DNA of 64,000 nt from Haloarcula hispanica ATCC 33960 (GTDB lineage: Archaea > Halobacteriota > Halobacteria > Halobacteriales > Haloarculaceae): contig NC_015948.1 in the NCBI RefSeq assembly GCF_000223905.1, positions 682,001 to 746,000 on the forward strand, written 5' to 3'. Shown here in pieces: positions 15,529 through 24,503 of the stretch (positions within the stretch are counted from its first letter, which is position 1; each line of letters opens with the position of its first letter). Below the pieces are notes generated by a model, which did not search any database, was not told where the DNA came from, and saw only the letters and a list, made by a program, of their open reading frames with translations. A program made the position numbers and the translations under genes.

Positions 15529-17424
15529 TCAGTAGAGTGCCAGCAACTCACCGAGCGCTCGCATCATCGGCAGGAGGTGCGAATCACCCAGTGCGTAGTA
15601 CTCGACGGTGGTCAGGAGTAGAAACACCGTCGCAACGCCCGTTGCGGCACCGAGAAGCACTGCACCGGCCTGCCCGGCTCGGTCTTCGGAGCGACCACAC
15701 AGTGCCCAGATACCGAGTGGAATAGCGATTCCAAGCGCGAGCAGCGCGTGCAACTGGAACGCTTCGCCGATGCCGTTCACCGTCAGCGCGACGAACACCA
15801 CGGTCACCTGCCCGCCGATCAACACTGTCCCCGCAACTGTCCAGAGGAACACGTCCCAGTGATCCGCGAGGCTCTTGCGGACCGCTGGGAGCCGCACGAA
15901 CAGATACACGCCGAGCGGATAGAGCGGGAACAGATACCGGGCAGTCACCTGTGCGTGCAGTGGCAAGCGGCTGTTGTACAGCAGGACGACGCCGACGAAC
16001 GCCGTTATGGCGAACGCGTCCACGACACGGTCGGCGCTGAGCGTCCGGTCGGCCATCGACGAGGGCAAACGCAGCCGTCGGAGGACTGGAAGCGCGCCGA
16101 GCATAGCAACGAGTACCGGCGCAGATTCGAGCAGCGAGAGATTGACGGATTCCTCACCGGTGTTATCGAGCGCACCGTCCGCGCTTCCCGACCGCACGAA
16201 CGCGTGGTACACGTCATCTGGTTGTTGCTGGAGCGTTTTGAGTCCCGAAACGAGTTCGCCGCCAAGCAGCAGCAGTGGCCGCACCCCGCTTTCCACAGTC
16301 CCGAGCAAGGGTGCCAGCGGCGTGAGCAATCCACCGGACCCGCCACTGCCGCCACCACCGCTCGTGCCGCCTGTTCCGTCTCCCCCGAGGGAGCCGCCAC
16401 CGGAGATCAACCTCGGGGGTTTGATCGGCGACCCGGAGATGGCGATATTAGTGAGGATGAACGGCAGCAGGGAGAGGGCGAAGACGATGCCGATACGAGC
16501 AAGCGTTCGTGGGCTGTTGTCCGGGGCTGTCGGGATATCGACCAGTGCCAGGGCGACACAGAGCAGGAGCGCTTCCGGAGCGTGTACCCACGCGTACAAT
16601 CCCACCAGCGCATATGCGAGCGCGCGGAAGGTTCGCCGCTGCGTGATAACCGGCCCATCCGCTGGCTTGCGGCTCCGATAGAGGCAGTACGCGATGCAGA
16701 CGACCACCGTCCCGGTGACAGCGTGGCGCTTTGGCACCGTCGCCCAGAAGGCCAGCGGTGTCCCGGCTGTGAGCACCACGGCGCTCAGGAGCCCCAGCCG
16801 GCGCGTGTGCATCCGACTGAGAAGCCGATAGAAAACCACCGGTGTGAACGCCGCAATGAGGAGATGCGTCAGTTGCAGCGCGTACAGATGGGTTCGGCCG
16901 GCGTCGAGTGGCTGTGCCAGCGCGACGTTCAGCCCGAACAGTCCCAGCACGGCAACGGTACCGCCGTAGAGGACCCAGTCGCCGTCGGTGTAGTGACTGC
17001 ACTGGACCACCAGTGCCAGCAGCGCGAGCGACCAGAGCGCGACCAGTGCAATCCGGAGTTCGACGACAGCGGTGAGCAGGTCGAGCACGAACACGGCCGG
17101 CAACGAGAGCACGATGACACCGTAGTTGCGCGCGTACCACTGGCCGCCGTACCTGCTCGCCCCCGGCGTATCGAGTCCGGGGCCGTAGACCGCCTCGGTC
17201 ATCGCTAGCTGTCCGTTCGAGAGGCTGTACAACCCGTTCGCCAGCGTGTAGGAATCGTTTATCAGGAACGCCGTCCGCCACACCAGCCCGAACAGCACGA
17301 CCGTGGCGAGAAACACAGCCAGGCCGAATCGGTCGCCGAACAGCACCGAGTATGCCGTCTCGCGGGTGTTCGACAGCGCGGGCGTCCGCTGTCGGAGACG
17401 CCCGACGAACTCCGTCGCCGTCAT
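15529..17424 (-). CDS. Large polytopic membrane protein, possible GT-C-type glycosyltransferase
   Basis: The 631-residue protein has about 13 membrane spans. A first large loop after helix 1 (about 60-100) contains SYTLANGLYSLSNGQLAM and YARNYGVIVLSLPAV. A glycine/serine-rich low-complexity segment (about 345-372, SGGGSLGGDGTGGTSGGGG and beyond) sits in a later loop. The pattern of a short helix, a long extracytoplasmic loop and many spans is like GT-C glycosyltransferases, but no DD/DE catalytic motif is certain. Its ATG overlaps the stop of the upstream secreted-protein gene (ATGA), so the two are co-translated. Function is inferred only from topology and neighbours. Confidence 0.65.
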   Translation of the reverse strand: MTATEFVGRLRQRTPALSNTRETAYSVLFGDRFGLAVFLATVVLFGLVWRTAFLINDSYTLANGLYSLSNGQLAMTEAVYGPGLDTPGASRYGGQWYARNYGVIVLSLPAVFVLDLLTAVVELRIALVALWSLALLALVVQCSHYTDGDWVLYGGTVAVLGLFGLNVALAQPLDAGRTHLYALQLTHLLIAAFTPVVFYRLLSRMHTRRLGLLSAVVLTAGTPLAFWATVPKRHAVTGTVVVCIAYCLYRSRKPADGPVITQRRTFRALAYALVGLYAWVHAPEALLLCVALALVDIPTAPDNSPRTLARIGIVFALSLLPFILTNIAISGSPIKPPRLISGGGSLGGDGTGGTSGGGGSGGSGGLLTPLAPLLGTVESGVRPLLLLGGELVSGLKTLQQQPDDVYHAFVRSGSADGALDNTGEESVNLSLLESAPVLVAMLGALPVLRRLRLPSSMADRTLSADRVVDAFAITAFVGVVLLYNSRLPLHAQVTARYLFPLYPLGVYLFVRLPAVRKSLADHWDVFLWTVAGTVLIGGQVTVVFVALTVNGIGEAFQLHALLALGIAIPLGIWALCGRSEDRAGQAGAVLLGAATGVATVFLLLTTVEYYALGDSHLLPMMRALGELLALY

Positions 17425-17909
17425 TCGACCACCGATATCGTGACGTTGCGCGTCGCCACTACGCCGTGGCCAGCCTCGTCGCGCTTGCTCACCGTCACTG
17501 TTCCGTTGTACTGTTCGCGCTCTATCTCCCCGTCGGTGAACGTGTCCGACGCCAGCGTCAGGTCGTAGGTATCACTGGCTGAGTCGTCCAAGAAGTGATT
17601 CGTCGTCCGCGTGTACCCCAGTTCCTCGATTGTGAGTTCGTAGACGAGTGTCGGCCGCCCGGTCCGATTCGCGAAGTGTACGCGGACTGGCGGCACGCTG
17701 AGGTAGTAGCTCGCCGCGCCGTAGGACCCTTTCTCAATCGTTACTTCCTCCGGCATTTCAACTGTGGAAACCGTGACATTGCCCGATTCGAGTGCGACCG
17801 ACTCTGGCTCGGATGCCAGCGTGACGCCGGGGACCAGCGGGCCGGAAAGCAGTGTGACGCCGAGTATAATGGCTATCACACTGGTGACAACAGCCCGCGT
17901 TCTTTCCAT
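17421..17909 (-). CDS. Exported or membrane-anchored protein with N-glycosylation sequons
   Basis: The 162-residue protein has a hydrophobic N-terminal helix (about 8-30, VVTSVIAIILGVTLLSG) that could be a signal or anchor, then a beta-rich extracellular domain. Four N-x-S/T sequons are present (NVT, NRT, NGT, NVT) in about 130 residues, a high density for a small protein. No enzyme motif is visible. Its stop codon overlaps the start of the 631-residue membrane protein. Together with the pilin upstream it forms a same-strand envelope group. Confidence 0.7.
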   Translation of the reverse strand: MERTRAVVTSVIAIILGVTLLSGPLVPGVTLASEPESVALESGNVTVSTVEMPEEVTIEKGSYGAASYYLSVPPVRVHFANRTGRPTLVYELTIEELGYTRTTNHFLDDSASDTYDLTLASDTFTDGEIEREQYNGTVTVSKRDEAGHGVVATRNVTISVVE

Positions 17910-17999
17910 TGTTACCAGTCACTAGATATCTGGCAATAAAAGTATCGTGGAGAGAGTGCTGTTGCTCGTCGATTATAAAAATCAAAAAGTCGGAATAAA

Positions 18000-18515
18000 T
18001 TACGCCTGCGGACCAGAGTCTTGTGCGAGTGTTGCAGAGGAGTCGCCTTCTGCAGTCTCGTAGACCACTCTTAGGTCATAAGCGTCCGTCACAGCGACAT
18101 TCATTGAAGTTCCCGCTGAAACTTCGGTTGCACCTATGGTATTGCTGTTCCCGAAGGTTGGGTCGTTAGGAGTGTCCGCGTCAAGATCATATTTATCAGA
18201 GTCGGAGATGTCTGCTCCTGGTGAAGAGGCATCTGCATCTGTGATTCCTTCTCCACGTACATAGAGTTCATCTCCATTGATCGTATCTCCTCCGTCATGA
18301 GTTATTGTCACAACACCGTAGCCATCGGCTCCTGTACTCTCATCAAAGTCCCACGAGAAGCTAGCCTGCGGCGTTGCCTGCTGTGCCTGGTCACCGAGAC
18401 CAAGCACAAAGGAGGCGATTACTGCGGCCAGAATGACCGTGATTGCGACCATCAGGATGACCCCGATGACCGGCGACACAGCATCGTCGTCGTTGAAGAA
18501 TCGTTTGAGTTCCAT
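18000..18515 (-). CDS. Type IV pilin (archaeal PilA/adhesion pilin-like)
   Basis: The 171-residue protein starts [19 protein letters not shown]; the short charged leader is followed by [20 protein letters not shown], the conserved H-domain of haloarchaeal pilins and the PibD prepilin peptidase site. The globular part (about 50-171) is acidic and rich in Asp, Gly, Ser and Thr, and has no N-x-S/T sequon. The ATG at 18515 places the charged leader correctly; an upstream ATG (18536) would extend it. Base composition looks lower in GC than the neighbouring genes, hinting at transfer or rapid divergence. Confidence 0.85.
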   Translation of the reverse strand: MELKRFFNDDDAVSPVIGVILMVAITVILAAVIASFVLGLGDQAQQATPQASFSWDFDESTGADGYGVVTITHDGGDTINGDELYVRGEGITDADASSPGADISDSDKYDLDADTPNDPTFGNSNTIGATEVSAGTSMNVAVTDAYDLRVVYETAEGDSSATLAQDSGPQA

Positions 18516-18581
18516 TGTTGTGTCCGCACGCATCAACAGGTCCCCCTGTTATGCCGTGCTTATCGAATCGTAGCTATGGAG

Positions 18582-18590
18582 ATATATAAG
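18582..18590 (-). promoter_or_regulatory. TATA-like element for the pilin gene
   Basis: ATATATAAG (minus strand CTTATATAT) lies 67-75 nt before the pilin ATG, implying a leader of about 40 nt, unlike the leaderless pattern elsewhere in the window. The rest of the 18516-18709 spacer is AT-rich with no clear gene. Confidence 0.45.
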
Positions 18591-18709
18591 TCTGCACCTG
18601 TATTATCAGAGACTGTAATCACCTCACCTGCTAACAACTATTTTGAGGTGTTTGAACCCAAATATCCCCGACTGTGCCCTCAATTATCACAGAAGGTGTT
18701 TTTAGAACA

Positions 18710-20494
18710 TCATGAAAGGGCCAGCAGTGCCACCGTAACGAAGACTGCGAGGATGAGGATGCTGAGTCCGATACCGGCCCGCATCGGATGTGCGAGGCTG
18801 TCGTCGTCACGAAGCCGTGCAACCACGTCGTTCGGGGAAGTCACTGTTCGCGTGATGATGCCCGTCGCACGGACCACTGCACGGTCGACGGCGGCGTACA
18901 GTTCGGTCACGCCGACGACGAGGCCGCGGGAGCCATAGAAGACGGCGGGGTTGTACAGCGAATCGACGTCCGGGACGCGGCCGAGCTTCGAGAGGGGCTT
19001 CTTTGTCACCGCGAAGCCGACCAGTCCGAGGACAGCGAGCGCGACTCCCTCAATGAGATGGGGAATGGTGTAGGTCTCGTAGACGTGGTCGACGACGGCC
19101 CCGCTCGTCACGTCGAACGGAAGGATAGTGAACAGGGCTGTGTCGTACACACCGTAGATGATACAGAGCGCGGCTACGGACACCATGGCGATGCTTTGGC
19201 CGCGGTTCGCGTCCGGCACGCTGCCGTCGTATTCGCCGTGGAAGAACGCGTAGTAGCCGAACTTGATGAACGACATGAACGTGCCGACGCCGCCCAGCAG
19301 CAGCATCCACTCGAGCGTATAGAACTCACCGAGTGGGAGCGGTCCCTTGCCGAAGGTGTAGTGGCTTCCAGAGATGATGATGCCCTTGCTGACGAACCCG
19401 TTGAAGCCGGGGAAGCCGGCGATAGACAGCGCAGCGACGGAGAACGCCCCAGCGGTGATAGGCATCTCTCGCCAGAGGCCGCCGAGTTTCTTCAGGCTCT
19501 CCGTACCGGTTCGGTAGATGACGACACCGGCGGTCATGAACAGCAGCCCCTTGTAGAGGATGTGGTTGAATACGTGCGCGAACGCGCCGGCCTGAGCGAG
19601 CGGCGAGCCGATACCGACGCCGGCGACCATGTACCCGACCTGGGACTGGATGTGATAGGAGAGGAGCCGCCGCATGTCGTTCTGGAACAGTGCGAACAGC
19701 GCGCCGAAGATAGCCATCCCGCCGCCCATGTACGCGATGGCTTCGTGGCCGTTGGGGAACGCGCGGTACATCCCGTAGACGCCGGTCTTTGTCGTGAACA
19801 CGCAGAGGAAGACGCTGGCGGCGATGTGCGGGCGCGGATAGGTGTCGGGTAGCCACGCATGCAGGCCGACGAAGCCGACGTTGACGCCGATACCGATAGC
19901 GGCCAGCGCGGCGGCCAGCCCGGACGTGATGCCGGCCGTCTCCGGGCCGCCCGGCACCGACGCGAACAGGAACGTCTCCACCTCGACGTAGTGCCGGAGG
20001 ATGGCGGCCATCAACAGCGTGCCGCCCAGGCCGTGCAGCAGTGCGTACCGGAAGCCGGCCCGGACCGCCTTACCGCCGTAGTGCCACACCAGGAGCGTGC
20101 TCGTGACGGCCATCAGCTCCCAGAAGAAGATGAGCGTCAGCCAGTCGCCAGCGAAGACGGCTCCGAAACTGGTCGCGACGTACGAAAGGGCAAAGCCGGT
20201 CTGTGTCGTGTCGGCCTCGCTGGCGTAGGAGTAGAGCACAGCGACGGCGGCGATGAGGCCGAAGATGATGCCCATCAGCCGGGAGAACGGGTCGACGTTC
20301 AGGAGGACGGCCTCAAAGCCAAGGAAGCTGTCTACATGGAGGTGTGCACCCTCAGGGACCATGACTGCCCATGGCACCGCCAGCGCCGGGACGAGCGCAC
20401 CGACCGCGTGTCCGGCACGCCGCGGGAGTCGAGACACGACGATTGCCAGCGCGAGCAGTATGACCACCGGCGGAACCGTCGTCAGCATCGACAT
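18710..20494 (-). CDS. MrpD/NuoL-like proton-conducting subunit, third of three
   Basis: The 594-residue protein belongs to the proton-conducting transporter family and has about 14 spans. The TM5 glutamate is present (FFWELMAVTST) and the HAWLPDTYPRPHIA segment is recognisable. The TM7 lysine seen in active subunits is replaced by Asn205 (GVNVGFVGLHAWLPD), while a TM8-region lysine is kept (FTTKTGVYGM). It may act as the MrpA N-terminal-like or as an auxiliary subunit. The ATG at 20494 overlaps the previous gene's stop by one base (TAATG), so it is the last gene of the operon. Confidence 0.88.
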   Translation of the reverse strand: MSMLTTVPPVVILLALAIVVSRLPRRAGHAVGALVPALAVPWAVMVPEGAHLHVDSFLGFEAVLLNVDPFSRLMGIIFGLIAAVAVLYSYASEADTTQTGFALSYVATSFGAVFAGDWLTLIFFWELMAVTSTLLVWHYGGKAVRAGFRYALLHGLGGTLLMAAILRHYVEVETFLFASVPGGPETAGITSGLAAALAAIGIGVNVGFVGLHAWLPDTYPRPHIAASVFLCVFTTKTGVYGMYRAFPNGHEAIAYMGGGMAIFGALFALFQNDMRRLLSYHIQSQVGYMVAGVGIGSPLAQAGAFAHVFNHILYKGLLFMTAGVVIYRTGTESLKKLGGLWREMPITAGAFSVAALSIAGFPGFNGFVSKGIIISGSHYTFGKGPLPLGEFYTLEWMLLLGGVGTFMSFIKFGYYAFFHGEYDGSVPDANRGQSIAMVSVAALCIIYGVYDTALFTILPFDVTSGAVVDHVYETYTIPHLIEGVALAVLGLVGFAVTKKPLSKLGRVPDVDSLYNPAVFYGSRGLVVGVTELYAAVDRAVVRATGIITRTVTSPNDVVARLRDDDSLAHPMRAGIGLSILILAVFVTVALLALS

Positions 20495-22185
20495 TAGACG
20501 ACCACCCCCGGGAGATTCTCGACGATAGTATCGACGATTTGCAGGAAGATCGCCGTGTGTGGCACCGTCCCCAGCAGGAGCGACAGCGTGGCTGCGGTGA
20601 GTATCGGCCCGAGCATAAACCACGTACTCTCGCCGCCGCGCCAGCCGCGGTCGTCCCAGCCGCCTGCGGGCGGGCCGCCGTGGTGTTCGTGTTCTTCGTG
20701 GTGCTTGCCGAGATGGTCGACGTGCTGTGGGTCCGGAACATCGCCCTCGTCGGAGTGACCGTCGGCAGCGCCCGATTCGTGGTCCTCACCGCCGTCGGCC
20801 CGAACCTCGTCTCGTCCGCCAAGTGGTCCCCCGATGAGCGGCTTCTCGTCGTGGCTCTCCGGCGACTCGAAGTACGCCTGGTAGACGATGGGCCAGAAGT
20901 ACGCGATGTTGAGCACGCCGGAGACCAGCAACGCGGCGGCGAATACGAGCCCGCCATCGAGACTCAGCGCGCCGATGACGAGATACCACTTGCTGACGAA
21001 GCCAGCGACCAGCGGAATCCCGGCCATTCCGGCCGCAGCGACGGCGAAGGCGGCCATCGTTAGCGGCATCCGCTTCCCGATGCCGGCCATGTCGCTGATG
21101 TCGTCGGTGTGGGTCTCGACGTGGATCGCGCCGGCACAGAAGAACAGGGTGAGCTTCATGAACGCGTGGGCGGGGATGTGGAGCAGGCCGCCGGTCAGCG
21201 CCTGTCCGTGGAGTAGACCCAGTCCCAGTACGATATAGGAGAGCTGGCTTATCGTCGAGTACGCCAGCCGCCGCTTGAGGTTGTCCTGTCTGAGCGCGAT
21301 GATACTCGCTGTCAGGAGGGTAAAGGCCGCAATCGCGGCGAGCGGGAGGCCGACGCCGAGTTGCTCCATCGTTCCGGTTCCGTACACGTCGAGGACGACC
21401 CTGGCGATACCGAACACGCCGCTTTTGACGACGGCGACGGCGTGCAACAGGCCCGACACCGGCGTCGGCGCGACCATCGCATCCGGGAGCCAGGAGTGCA
21501 TCGGCATCAGTGCGGCCTTGACGCCGAAACCGGCCGCAAGCAGGGCGAAGGCCGCCCGCGCTAACGTCGGGTCGGCCGTCGCGAGGCCTTCGAGGCCACC
21601 GGGCGTGAATGCGGTCGTCCCGGCGAGGACGAACACGAGGACGGTCCCGCCCAGCACAGCGACGCCGCCGCCGAAGGTGTACGCGAGGTACTTCCGGCCG
21701 GCGGCGCGGGCCTCGTCTGTCTCGTCGTGGGTGACGAGCGGGTACGTCGACACCGTCAGCAGTTCGTAACAGACGAACAGCGTCAGCAGGTTCGACGCGA
21801 AGGCGACGCCGATAGCCGACGCGAGGCTGGCGGCGAAGGAGGCGAAGTATCGGGTCTGGGCGTGTTCGTTCAGCCCGCGCATGTAGCCGATGCTGTAGAA
21901 GCTCGTGACGATCCACAGCAGACTCGCGAGCAGGCCAAACAGCAACCCGAGCGGGTCGACGCTGAACGCCAGTTCGATTCCAGTGGCGAACTGTCCGATT
22001 GCGAACTCGTACTCTGTCCCGCTCAGGACGCCAGGGACCATGCTCGCAATGATCCCGAACTTCGCGAACGCGACGAATAGGGTCACCCCCTCCCGTACGT
22101 TTGGTCGGCCCTTGAGCGAGAGAATCGCGGGGATGGCCACCGCCGAGACGAGGATTGCCAGGATTGGGCGTAGCGAATCAGTCAT
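20494..22185 (-). CDS. MrpD/NuoM-like proton-conducting subunit, second of three, with His-rich loop
   Basis: The 563-residue protein has the complete set of conserved charges for a pumping subunit: TM5 Glu (FVCYELLTVSTYP), TM7 Lys (GVKAALMPMHSWLPDAM) and TM8 Lys (AVVKSGVFGIARV). A hydrophilic insert before the final spans (about 455-525) is rich in His, Asp and Glu (for example HVDHLGKHHEEHEHHGG), which could buffer protons or bind metal ions. It is part of the Mrp antiporter operon, whose complex exchanges Na+ for H+. Confidence 0.9.
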   Translation of the reverse strand: MTDSLRPILAILVSAVAIPAILSLKGRPNVREGVTLFVAFAKFGIIASMVPGVLSGTEYEFAIGQFATGIELAFSVDPLGLLFGLLASLLWIVTSFYSIGYMRGLNEHAQTRYFASFAASLASAIGVAFASNLLTLFVCYELLTVSTYPLVTHDETDEARAAGRKYLAYTFGGGVAVLGGTVLVFVLAGTTAFTPGGLEGLATADPTLARAAFALLAAGFGVKAALMPMHSWLPDAMVAPTPVSGLLHAVAVVKSGVFGIARVVLDVYGTGTMEQLGVGLPLAAIAAFTLLTASIIALRQDNLKRRLAYSTISQLSYIVLGLGLLHGQALTGGLLHIPAHAFMKLTLFFCAGAIHVETHTDDISDMAGIGKRMPLTMAAFAVAAAGMAGIPLVAGFVSKWYLVIGALSLDGGLVFAAALLVSGVLNIAYFWPIVYQAYFESPESHDEKPLIGGPLGGRDEVRADGGEDHESGAADGHSDEGDVPDPQHVDHLGKHHEEHEHHGGPPAGGWDDRGWRGGESTWFMLGPILTAATLSLLLGTVPHTAIFLQIVDTIVENLPGVVV

Positions 22186-23681
22186 TGGTTTAGAAGGGGT
22201 GGAAGTGTGTCCTCAAGCATTGCTTGTAACTCCGGTACGGCTGCGGTCAGCGCGACCGCGAGTGCGGCCGCGATGACGACGACGGCGATCATCCCGAACG
22301 AGACCGCCTGTCCGCTCCCGTCCGTCACGGGAGCCTCAGCAGGTGTCTCCTCCGAGTGGATGGTCGCCTCGGCGAAGTAGAGCCGCTCGACGAGGCGGGC
22401 GAAGTACGCGAGCGTCAGCAGGGTACTCGCGAGTAACACGGCCACGACGGGCCAGTTCTCGGCGTTGACCGCGCCGAGGACGATGTACCACTTGCCGACG
22501 AAACCGACCGCCGGCGGCACGCCGACCATCGCCAGCGAGAGCACGGCGAAGCAAAACGCCGAAATCGGGACGCGGCTCCCCATCCCGGCGTAGCCGTTCA
22601 CCGTCGTCGCGCCCGTCTTACGCTCGATGACCCCCGTTGCCGCGAACAGCCCGCCTTTCATCACTGCGTGGCCGAGCAGGTGGACGGTCGCGCCGACGAC
22701 GGCCAGCGGGGTCGCGATGGCGAATCCGGCGACGACGAGGCCGAACTGCGACACCGAAGAGTACGCGAGCATCCGCTGGACGCTGTCCTGTGAGACGGCG
22801 AGTGCGCTCCCCGCGATGATGCTCACGCAGGCCAGGCCGACCAGTGCCCAGCGAGCGACGGGCACGGCCGTCAGGAACTCAACGGTGAACACGGAAAACA
22901 GCAGGCGAGCGAGCGCGTACGCCGAAACCGTCGAGACGAGCGCCGAGATGAACGCGCTCACGGTGTCCGGCGCGTTCGCGTAGGCGTCTGGCTGCCAGGT
23001 GTGCAGCGGGAACAGGGCGACTTTCACCGTCAGCCCGCCGATCATCAGCCCGAACGCGGTCAGGACGAGCGTCGAGTCGTAGGCCGCCATCTCCCCGAGT
23101 TTGCTCGCCAGATCGGCCATGTTGAGCGTCCCCGTCGCCGCGAGCAGGTAGCCAACGCCGAGCAGATACAGCGAGGCCCCGACGGTCCCGATGATGAGGT
23201 ACTTCAGCGCCGCGACGGCGGCGCTCGCGTCCCGGCCACTGGCTACGAGGCCGTACGCTGCAAGCCCCGTGATTTCGAGGAACACGTAGAGATTGAACAC
23301 GTCGCCGGTGACGGTCATCCCCGTCAGGCCGGCGACCAGCAGCAGGTACAGGCCGTAGAAGGCGTTCGAGTGCGGGCCGGCCTGTCGGGCGTACGCGAGC
23401 ACGCCCAGTGACACGACGGCCACGAGCAGGGCGACGGCCCCCGAGAGCCCGTCGACGACGAGTTCGATGCCGTACGGGGCGGCGAAACCACCGACCGCGT
23501 AGGAAACGGTCCCGCTCGCGCTGACAGTCCACGCGAGCAGCCCGGCCAGACCGGCCTGGCCGACGAGCGTCAGCGTCGCGACTGGCCACCCTGCCCGGTC
23601 GCTGACGAGGCTGGCGACCAGCGGCACCGCGCCGCCGATAATCGGCAGGACCACCAGTAACACAGGGAGTTGTTCAATCAT
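22182..23681 (-). CDS. mnhD: MrpD-like proton-conducting subunit, first of three
   Basis: The 499-residue protein has 14 predicted spans. TM5 Glu (YVFLEITGLAAYG) and TM7 Lys (TVKVALFPLHTWQPDAY) are present. The TM8 lysine of other MrpD proteins is replaced: the region ISALVSTVSAYALAR has Thr251 where a lysine is expected. It has no large insert. It overlaps mnhC by 8 nt and the next D-like gene by 4 nt. As the D-type subunit next to C it is the most likely classical MnhD. Confidence 0.88.
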   Translation of the reverse strand: MIEQLPVLLVVLPIIGGAVPLVASLVSDRAGWPVATLTLVGQAGLAGLLAWTVSASGTVSYAVGGFAAPYGIELVVDGLSGAVALLVAVVSLGVLAYARQAGPHSNAFYGLYLLLVAGLTGMTVTGDVFNLYVFLEITGLAAYGLVASGRDASAAVAALKYLIIGTVGASLYLLGVGYLLAATGTLNMADLASKLGEMAAYDSTLVLTAFGLMIGGLTVKVALFPLHTWQPDAYANAPDTVSAFISALVSTVSAYALARLLFSVFTVEFLTAVPVARWALVGLACVSIIAGSALAVSQDSVQRMLAYSSVSQFGLVVAGFAIATPLAVVGATVHLLGHAVMKGGLFAATGVIERKTGATTVNGYAGMGSRVPISAFCFAVLSLAMVGVPPAVGFVGKWYIVLGAVNAENWPVVAVLLASTLLTLAYFARLVERLYFAEATIHSEETPAEAPVTDGSGQAVSFGMIAVVVIAAALAVALTAAVPELQAMLEDTLPPLLNQ

Positions 23682-24030
23682 AGTAGAGCTGTTTGAGTTT
23701 GTCTTCGTCCAGCGTCCCGTACTCGGTGTAGATGCGGATGATAAGCGCCAGCGCCACGGCGGTCAGGCTCACCCCGACGACGATAGCGGTCAGGATGAGG
23801 ACGTGTGGCAGCGGGCTCACGTAGGGGCCGCCACCCTCCTTGATTATCGGCGGATCCCCGCCGGCCCGGAACGCGAGCGTGATGAAAAACAGGAAGATGC
23901 CCGTCTGGAAGATGTTCATCCCGATGACCTTCTTCACGAGGTTCTGGGACTCGATGAGCATGTAGAGGCCGATACCCAGCAGGAGCATCACCGCGAAGTA
24001 GTTGTAGTGTGAGTTCAGCAGTTCAAACAT
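23674..24030 (-). CDS. mnhC: Na+/H+ antiporter subunit C (MnhC)
   Basis: The 118-residue protein has three spans and is the NuoK-like Mrp subunit C. GIGLYMLIESQNLVKKVIGMNI is the first-to-second-span region, with the conserved glutamate and lysines, and PLPHVLILTAIVVGVSLTAVA is the third span. It is a structural channel subunit of the Mrp complex. It follows mnhB directly (1-nt overlap at 24030). Confidence 0.93.
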   Translation of the reverse strand: MFELLNSHYNYFAVMLLLGIGLYMLIESQNLVKKVIGMNIFQTGIFLFFITLAFRAGGDPPIIKEGGGPYVSPLPHVLILTAIVVGVSLTAVALALIIRIYTEYGTLDEDKLKQLYYD

Positions 24031-24503
24031 TAGCTCTCATCCTCCGGTGCGTCGACGGCGTGGCCGAACCCGGCCGCGAGCAGGAAAAAGAGGCCGATGG
24101 CAACGCTGGCGACGATGCCACCGATGCCCAGTTCGACGAGTTCGATGGCGTAAGCGACCACATGCGAGATGAACTGTTCGTACAGGTGGTATTCGAGGAA
24201 GTTCCCGCCCAGGAGCATCGTTCCCAGACCGATTGCTGCGAACGTGAGCACGCCGCCGGACGCGAGCGCGGCGACGACGCGGACGTCGAGCCACTCCCGG
24301 GCCGCGTCGATGCCGTAGGCGAAGGCGAGCATCATCACGACCGACCCGGCGATGACCCCGCCCTGGAATCCCCCGCCGGGGGAGTTCGCGCCGTGGAACA
24401 TCACGAACAGCGCGAAGGTGAGGACGAACGGCGACACCACGCGGACCGTCGTCATGATGATCGTGCTCTCGACATAGAGCCCGGTTCGCTCGTCGCTACT
24501 CAT
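24030..24503 (-). CDS. mnhB: Na+/H+ antiporter subunit B (MnhB domain)
   Basis: The 157-residue protein has about four spans. It contains FVMFHGANSPGGGFQGGVI, the MnhB family signature, and an N-terminal leader segment, STIIMTTVRVVSPFVL. It follows the DUF4040 gene with a 4-nt overlap. MnhB is the domain that in many bacteria is fused to the end of MrpA; here it is separate. Confidence 0.93.
   Translation of the reverse strand: MSSDERTGLYVESTIIMTTVRVVSPFVLTFALFVMFHGANSPGGGFQGGVIAGSVVMMLAFAYGIDAAREWLDVRVVAALASGGVLTFAAIGLGTMLLGGNFLEYHLYEQFISHVVAYAIELVELGIGGIVASVAIGLFFLLAAGFGHAVDAPEDES

Noticed and set aside
16320..16420. Gly/Ser-rich run as a tandem repeat or mobile element
   Set aside because: It is a low-complexity loop inside an intact membrane protein gene, with no flanking repeats.
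15748..17208. A 486-codon frame antisense to the 631-residue membrane protein
   Set aside because: It has high Arg/Gln/Glu content without any motif, typical of antisense reading of a GC-rich hydrophobic gene.
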